Positions 57,034 through 64,000 of a stretch of DNA of 64,000 nucleotides are shown here, piece by piece. This DNA comes from Aegilops tauschii subsp. strangulata (Eukaryota; Streptophyta; Magnoliopsida; Poales; Poaceae), in the NCBI RefSeq assembly GCF_002575655.3, contig NC_053039.3, positions 217,577,622 to 217,641,621 on the forward strand, in the 5' to 3' direction. The position numbers were made by a program, and so were the translations under genes. Each line of letters begins with the position of its first letter. Position 1 is the stretch's first letter. Below the pieces are notes generated by a model, which was not told the DNA's origin, made no database searches, and saw only the letters and a list, made by a program, of their open reading frames with translations.

Positions 57034-58199
57034 TTATCTACAATTAACATAGACAAGCAAGATTTAAACTCCCACTTAGATAGACATCCCTCTAATCATC
57101 TAAGTGATTACGTGATCCAAATCAACTAAACCATGTCCGATCATCACGTGAGATGGAGTAGTTTCAATGGTGAACATCACTATGTTGATCATATCTACTA
57201 TATGATTCACGCTCGACCTTTCGGTCTCCGTGTTCCGAGGCCATATCTGCATATGCTAGGCTTGTCAAGTTTAACCTAAGTATTCCGCGTGTGCAACTGT
57301 TTTGCACCCGTTGTATTTGAACGTAGAGCCTATCACACCCGATCATCACGTGGTGTCTCAGCACGAAGAACTTCCGCAACGGTGCATACTCAGGAAGAAC
57401 ACTTTTATCTTGAAATTTTAGTGAGAGATCATCTTATAATGCTACCGTCAATCAAAGCAAGATAAGATGCATAAAAGATAAACATCACATGCAATCAATA
57501 TCAGTGATATGATATGGCCATCATCATCTTGTGCTTGTGACCTCCATCTCCGAAGCACCGTCATGATCACCATCGTCACCGGCTCGACACCTTGATCTCC
57601 ATCGTAGCATCGTTGTCGTCTTGCCAACTATTGCTCCTATGACTATCGCTACCGCTTAGTGATAAAGTAAAGCAATTACATGGCGATTGCATTGCATACA
57701 ATAAAGCGACAACCATATGGCTCCTGCCAGTTGCCGATAACTTGGTTACAAAACATGATCATCTCATACAATAAAATATAGCATCATGTCTTGACCATAT
57801 CACATCACAACATGCCCTGCAAAAACAAGTTAGACGTCCTCTACTTTGTTGTTGCAAGTTTTACGTGGCTGCTACGGGCTTAGCAAGAACCGTTCTTACC
57901 TACGCATCAAAACCACAACGATAGTTTGTCAAGTTGGTGCTGTTTTAACCTTCGCAAGGACCGGGCGTAGCCACACTCGGTTCAACTAAAGTGAGAGAGA
58001 CAGACACCCGCCGGTCACCTTTAAGCAACGAGTGCTCGCAACGGTGAAACCAGTCTCGCGTAAGCGTACACGTAATGTCGGTCCGGGCCGCTTCATCTCA
58101 CAATACCGCTGAACCAAAGTATGACATGCTGGTAAGCAGTATGACTTATATCGCCCACAACTCACTTGTGTTCTACTCGTGCATAGCATCAACGCATAA
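57034..58199 (-). other. Copia 2 untranslated leader
   Basis: Corresponds to 24407-25700 of the first Copia but lacks its 60-bp tandem duplication. No gene is present. Confidence 0.6.
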
Positions 58200-58218
58200 A
58201 ACCAGGCTCGGATGCCAC
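58200..58218 (-). other. Copia 2 primer-binding site
   Basis: The minus strand reads GTGGCATCCGAGCCTGGTT directly after the 5' LTR, one step closer to tRNA-Met complementarity than some family members. Confidence 0.6.
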
Positions 58219-59950
58219 TGTTGGGGAACGTAGTAATTTCAAAAAAATTCCTACGCACACGCAAGATCATGGTGATGCATAGCAACGAGAGGGGAGAGTG
58301 TTGTCCACATACCCTCGTAGACCAAAAGCGGAAGCGTTAACACAACGCGGTTGATGTAGTCGTACGTCTTCACGATCCGACCGATCAAGTACCGAACGCA
58401 CGGCACCTCCGAGTTCAGCACACGTTCAGCTCGATGACGTCCCTCGAACTCCGATACAGCCGAGTGTTGAGGGAGAGTTTCGTCAGGACGACGGCGTGGT
58501 GATGATGATGATGTTCTACCGACGGAGGGCTTCGCCTAAGCTCCGCAACGATATTATCGAGGTGTAATATGGTGGAGGGGGGCACCGCACACGGCTAAAA
58601 TATCGTATATCAATTGTGTGTCAAGAGGTGCCCCCCTGCCCCCGTATATAAAGGAGCAAGGGGGAGGCCGGCGGCCAAGGGAGGAGAGGCGCGCCAGGAG
58701 GAGTCCTACTCCTACCGGGAGTAGGACTCCCCCCTTTCCATGTTGGACTAGGAGTGGAAGAGGGGAAGAGGTGGAGGGGAGGAAGGAAGGGGGCGCCGCC
58801 CCCCTCTCCTTGTCCTATTCGGACTGGGGGGAAGGGGGCGCGGCCCTGCCCTAGCCTCCTCTCCTCTCTTCCACCTAGGCCCACTAAGGCCCATTAAGTT
58901 ACCGGGGGGTTCCGGTAACTTCCCGGTACTCCGGAAAAATCCCGATTTCACCCGGAACACTTCCGATGTCCAAACATAGGCTTCCAATATATCAATCTTT
59001 GTGTCTCGACCATTTCGAGACTCCTCATCATGTTCGTGATCACATCCGGGACTCCGAACAACCTTCGGTACATCAAAACATATAAACTCATAATATAACT
59101 GTCATCGTAACGTTAAGCGTGCGGACCCTACGGGTTCGAGAACTATGTAGACATGACCGAGACACCTCTCCGGTCAATAACCAATAGCGGAACCTAGATG
59201 CTCATATTGGTTCCCACATATTCTACGAAGATCTTTATCGGTCAGACCGCATAACAACATACGTTGTTCCCTTTGTCATTGGTATGTTACTTGCCCGAGA
59301 TTCGATCGTCGGTATCTCGATACCTAGTTCAATCTCGTACCGGCAAGTCTCTTTACTCATTTCGTAATACATCATCCCGCAACTAACTCAGTAGTTATAA
59401 TGCTTGCAAGGCTTATAGTGATGTGCATTACCGAGTGGGCCCAGAGATACCTCTCCGACAATCGGAGTGACAAATCCTAATCTCGAAATACGCCAACCCA
59501 ACAAGTACCTTTGGAGACACCTGTAGAGCACCTTTATAATCACCCAGTTACGTTGTGACGTTTGGTAGCACACAAAGTGTTCCTCCGGTAAACGGGAGTT
59601 GCATAATCTCATAGTCATAGGAACATGTATAAGTCATGAGGAAAGCAATAGCAGCATACTAAACGATCGAGTGCTAAGCTAACGGAATGGGTCAAGTCAA
59701 TCACGTCATTCTCCTAATGAGGTGATCACGTTAATCAAATGATAACTCATGTCTATGGCTAGGAAACATAACCATCTTTGATTAACGAGCTAGTCAAGTA
59801 GAGGCATACTAGTGACACTCTGTTTGTCTATGTATTCACACATGTATTATGTTTCCGGTTAATACAATTCTAGCATGAATAATAAACATTTATCATGATA
59901 TAAGGAAATAAATAATACTTTATTATTGCCGCTAGGGCATATTTCCTTCA
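58219..59950 (-). repeat. Copia 2, 5' LTR
   Basis: 1732 bp. The minus-strand TATA-like CTTTATATAC is at 58644-58653, within a G/C-rich promoter region that includes the 58700-58730 hairpin. Confidence 0.9.
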
Positions 59951-59955
59951 TATAG

Positions 59956-62319
59956 GTGGAATAGAATGGTGGTTGTGGAGAAGACAAAAAAGAGAGGAAG
60001 ATGATCTCACATTAACTAGGCTTATTAATGGGCTATGGAGATGCCCATCAATATATATCAATGTGACTGAGTAGGGATTGCCATGCAACGGATGCACTAT
60101 AGAGATATAAATGTATGAAAGCTCAACAAAAGAAACTAAGTGGGTGTGCATCCAACTTGCTTGCTCATGAAGACCTAGGGCATTTGAGGAAGCCCATCGT
60201 TGGAATATACAAGCCAAGTTCTGTAATTAAAAATTCCCACTAGTATATGAAAGTGACAACATAGGAGACTCTCTATCATGAAGATCATGGTGCTACTTTG
60301 AAGCACAAGTGTGGTAAAAGGATAGTAGCATTGTCCCTTCTCTATTTTTCTCTCATTTTTTTCATTGGCTTCTTTGGCCTTTCTTTTTTTATTGGCATCT
60401 TTGGCCTCTCTTTTTTCACATGGGACAATGCTCTAATAATGATGATCATCACACTTCTATTTATTTACAACTCGATACTTAGAACAAAATATGACTCTAT
60501 ATGAGTGCCTCCGGCGGTGTACCGGGATGTGCAATGAATCAAGAGTGACATGTATGAGAAATTATGAATGGTGGCTTTGCCACAAATATGATGTCAACTA
60601 CATGATCATGCAAGGTAATATGACAATGATGAAGCGTGTCATAATAAACGGAATGGTGGAAAGTTGCATGGCAATATATCTCGGAATGGCTATGGAAATG
60701 CCATAATAGGTAGGTATGGTGGATGTTTTGAGGAAGGTATATGGTGGGTGTATGGTACCGGTGAAAGTTGCACGGTACAAGAGACGCTAGCAATGGTGGA
60801 AGGGTGAGAGTGCGTATAATCCATGGACTCAACATTAGTCATAAAGAACTCACATACTTATTGCAAAAATCTAAAAGCCATCAAAACCAAGCACTACATG
60901 CATGCTCCTAGGGGGATAGATTGGTAGGAAAAGACCATCGCTCGTCCCCGACCGCCACTCATAAGGAAGACAATCAAAGAAACACCTCATGCTTCGAATT
61001 TGTTACACAACGGTTACCATACGTGAATGCTACGGGACTTGCAAACCTCGACACAAGTATTTCTCAAATTCACAATTAATCAACTAGCATGACTCTAATG
61101 TCACCATCTTCATATCTGAAAACAATCATCAAGCATCAAACTTCTCATAGTATTCAATGCACTTTATATGAAAGTTTTTATTATATCCATCTTGGATGCC
61201 TATCATATTAGGACTAATTTTATAGGCAAAGCAAATTACCATGATGTTCTAGAAGACTCTCAAAATAATATAAGTGAAGCATGAGAGATCAATAATTTCT
61301 ATAAAATAAAACCACCACCGTGCTCTAAAAGATATAAGTGAAGCACTAGAGCAAAATTATCTAGCTCAAAAGATATAAGTGAAGCACATAGAGTATTCTA
61401 ATAAATTCTGATTCATGCGTGTCTCTCCCAAAAGGTGTGTACTGCAAGGATGATTGTGGTAAACTAAAAAGCAAAGACTCAAATCATACAAGACGCTCCA
61501 AGCAAAACACATATCATTTGGTGAATAAAAATATAGCCTCAAGTAAAGTTACCGATAGACGAAGACGAAAGAGGGGATGCCTTCCGGGGCATCCCCAAGC
61601 TTAGGCTTTTGGTTGTCCTTGAATTTTACCTTGGTGTGCCTTGGGCATCCCCAAGCTTAGGCTCTTGCCACTCCTTATTCCAAAATCCATCAAATCTTTA
61701 CCCAAAAACTTGCAAACTTCACAACACAAAACTTCAACAGAAAATCTCATGAGCTCTGTTAGTATAAGAAAATAAACCACCACTTTAAGGTACTGTAATG
61801 AACTCATTCTTTATTTATATTGGTGTTAAAACTACTGTATTCCAACTTCTCTATGGTTCATACCCCCCGATATTACTCACAGATTCATCAAAATAAGCAA
61901 AAAACACACGAAAAACAGAATCTATCAAAACAGAACAGTCTGTAGCAATCTGTATCATACAAATACTTCTGTAACTCCAAAAATTCTGAAAAACTAGGAA
62001 AACCTGGATAATGTGTATATTAATCCTCTGCACAAATAATAAGTATTTTATCATGTTCTGGTGAATTTTAACAATTATTTTTGTGAGCACAAAGTTTCTG
62101 TCTTTTTCAGCAAGATCAAACAACTATCACCCAAGAAGATCCTATTGGTTCTACTTGGCACAAACACTAATTAAAACATAAACCACATCTAAACAGAGGC
62201 TAGATGAATTATTTATTACTAAACAGGAACAAAAAGCAAAAAAACAAAAAAAATTGGGTTGCCTCCCAACAAGCGCTATCGTTTAACGCCCCTACCTAGG
62301 CATAAAAGTAAGAATAGAT
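59956..62319 (-). other. Athila-type element 2 internal non-coding region
   Basis: Colinear with 38113-40510 of element 1, including the GCATCCCCAAGCTTAG duplicates at about 61590 and 61650 and the GGGTTGCCTCCCAACAAGCG block near 62256. No domain is recognised. Confidence 0.55.
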
Positions 62320-63166
62320 CTAGGTGTTACCATAATAATGATAGGGCAAATCGCGAAAACTCATCTCATATTCCCTACGTTCAGCAGCAAGTTTTCTTTG
62401 TGGCAGGAAATAGTAATCAAAAGGGCTAAATTTAATGGGACAAAAGTCCCCAAGATCAAGCTCGGGAGGTATTGGTTCCTCCTTTGGCCCCTCATATTGC
62501 ACAACCAATTCATCATTATAAGCATTCTTTTGGCAAAAAGTCATGAGCCTTTGTTCATGAAAAAACATAACCCATTGTTCTGAATGGCAAAATTATCATT
62601 AAGTTCAGAAATCCTATCAACTAGAACATCGGTAGGAACCCTCATTCTAAGGTTTTCATTATAAGAAACATGATCTAAAGATCGTAAACGCATTATGTCT
62701 TCCTGATTAAGAAGAATTGCTTCTATGGGAGGACGGCCAGCATCCACCCTATAATGCGCAAAAATTTCATTGGCCTCTTTTATTATAAATCTGAACTCAT
62801 GTGCTAAAAAGATGGTAGCCGCTCGCTTAACAGAAGAATGCTCAATTTTGGAAAATTCTAGAAAAATCCTTTGTATGCAAGGATGCATGTGGATAAATTG
62901 TCTTTCAGGTTCAACTATGAGCAAAGATATAGCATCCGCAAGACTACTAGTTCTATGAAGAATAGACCCACCCATAGTGGGCAAAGCACCGTCACAAGTA
63001 AAGAAATCTTGAATAACTCCTTTTCCAATAATATTACCACTACCAATCTGAAATGTTTTAGTGTGTAAAAAATAGTAGGTTCTTCATGAGGATTATCAAA
63101 AGCATCAAAGTTTCCTCCATCGTTACTACTATCTTTTTCAATGATAACCTCCCCAGTTTCAGACAT
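62320..63166 (-). pseudogene. Unknown ORF of Athila-type element 2, two frameshifts
   Basis: Start MSETGEVIIEKD at 63166, about 200 bp after the primer site. The frame changes near 63055 (an A-run), continues as PTMGGSILHRTSSLADAISL, FIHMHPCIQRIFLEFSKIEH, FLAHEFRFIIKEANEIFAHY and RPPIEAILLNQEDIMRLRSL, and changes again near 62550 before ending SFRDLPYHYYGNT. About 280 residues in all. It is rich in helices and unlike the gag-like ORF of element 1. I recognise no enzyme motif; a gag-like structural role is only a guess. Confidence 0.5.
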
Positions 63167-63370
63167 GATGACAACAAACTGCACTAAGAACGAACACACA
63201 AGAGGCAAGCGGAAAGGAGGCGAACGGAAGTGGGGCGAGAAAAGGCAAAGGTTTTTGAAAATCGTTTTAGAAGTGGGGGAGAGGAAAACGAGGCGAATGG
63301 CAAATAATGTAATGCGAGGGAGAAGAGTTTATGATGGGTACCTGGTATGTCTTGACTTGGCGTAGATCTC

Positions 63371-63388
63371 CCCGGCAACGGCGCCATA
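63371..63388 (-). other. Primer-binding site, Athila-type element 2
   Basis: The minus strand reads TGGCGCCGTTGCCGGGGA, the same as in element 1. Confidence 0.8.
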
Positions 63389-63397
63389 AATCCTTCT

Positions 63398-64000
63398 TGC
63401 GACCTCTTGAGCATGTGTTGGTTTTCCCTTGGAGAGGAAAGGGTGATGCAGCAAAGTAGCGTAAGTATTTCCCTCAGTTTTTGAGAACCAAGGTATCAAT
63501 CCAGTAGGAGACAACGCACAAGTCACCTAGTACCTGCACAAACAATCAAGAACCTTGCAACCAACGCGATAAAGGGGTTGTCAATCCCTTCATGGTCACT
63601 CGCAAAAGTGAGATCTAATAAAGATAGTAAAGTAAATATTTTTGGTATTTTTGTTGTATAGATTGGAAAGTAAAGATTGCAAAATAAAATAACAGCGACA
63701 GAAATTGGCAAGTTAATGGGAAACTAATATGATGTAAAATAGACCCGGGGGCCATAGGTTTCACTAGTGGCTTCACTCAAGATAGCATGTGTTACGGTGG
63801 GTGAACAAATTACTGCCGAGCAATTGATAGAAAAGCGCATAATTATGAAGTTATCTAAGGCAATGATCATGAATATAGGCATCACGTCTGTGTCAAGTAG
63901 ACCGAAACGATTCTGCATCTACTACTATTACTCCACACGTCGACCGCTATCCAGCATGCATCTAGAGTATTAAGTTCATAAGAACAGAGTAACGCTTTAA
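63398..64000 (-). repeat. Athila-type element 2, 5' LTR (cut by window end)
   Basis: It matches 49288-49890 closely, including GATAGCATGTGTTACGGTGG and the GGTTTTCCCTTGGAGAGGAA segment. The remaining roughly 1 kb is outside. Confidence 0.88.

Larger units (their letters stand above)
51290..59950 (-). mobile_element. Angela/WIS-type Copia LTR retrotransposon 2, complete but defective
   Basis: 8.66 kb on the minus strand. LTRs are 51290-53013 (3', 1724 bp) and 58219-59950 (5', 1732 bp), beginning TGAAGGAAATATGCCCTAGA and ending CCCCAACA. Target duplication TATAG. The primer site reads GTGGCATCCGAGCC. The polyprotein has two stop codons in the reverse transcriptase region. It is related to the 22689-31425 Copia but has a different LTR terminus. 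It inserted into Athila-type element 2. Confidence 0.92.
49288..64000 (-). mobile_element. Athila-type Gypsy element 2 (incomplete at window edge, split by a Copia)
   Basis: The 3' LTR is 49288-50883. The internal region is 50884-51289 plus 59956-63397, and the 5' LTR starts at 63398 and runs past the window. The primer site TGGCGCCGTTGCCGGGGAG is at 63371-63388. LTR and 3' internal sequence match element 1 (for example GAGCGTGAGCCATGG-ATAGCACTAT on both sides of the Copia insertion). Its ORF after the primer site differs from that of element 1. No polymerase is visible. Confidence 0.85.

Overview
The window looks like a plant nuclear genome from the grass tribe Triticeae (wheat, goatgrass, barley or a close relative). 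The evidence is the nested retrotransposons: BARE/Angela/WIS-type Copia elements with LTRs containing GGAAATATGCCCTAGAGG, Athila-type Gypsy elements primed by TGGCGCCGTTGCCGGGGA, and a giant-LTR LARD/Sukkula-like element. Stowaway-type MITEs and a CACTA transposon fit the same picture. There are no bacterial-style operons, rRNA or CRISPR arrays. Almost every long open frame is a transposon protein or a chance frame inside a repeat.

Left third (1-16754): a low-copy region with degenerate copies of an unrecognised minus-strand gene. A short exon encoding roughly A-x-L-D-F-S-G-x-A-Q occurs six times, two related 5' exons lie near 10.5 kb and 14.0 kb, and related promoter sequence occurs three times. 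A 7.2-kb CACTA element (2019-9245, target duplication ATA) splits this locus. It carries subterminal tandem repeats, a decayed repeat/coiled-coil ORF, a 504-bp satellite-like array and an intron-containing plus-strand gene for a small B3-type DNA-binding protein. Several MITEs and microsatellites lie to its right.

Middle (16760-49169): one LARD-type LTR retrotransposon on the minus strand, with 4.65-kb LTRs, target duplication TGTTG and a tRNA-Met primer site. Its roughly 3.1-kb internal region holds no recognisable gag-pol but does hold an intact 220-aa ORF with a dsRNA-binding-domain-like pattern. It is interrupted twice: by a decayed minus-strand LINE, itself split by a plus-strand Angela/BARE-type Copia (22689-31425, GCAGT), and by a short Athila-type Gypsy element (36122-42838, GGGTA).

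Right quarter (49175-64000): a 113-bp remnant of the old low-complexity DNA, then a second Athila-type element (49288 to beyond the window), split by a minus-strand Angela/WIS-type Copia (51290-59950, TATAG). The two Athila-type elements share LTRs and 3' internal sequence but have different proteins after the primer site.

The only candidate functional genes are the B3 gene inside the CACTA element and the 220-aa LARD ORF. All recognisable retroelement polyproteins are broken by stops or frameshifts.
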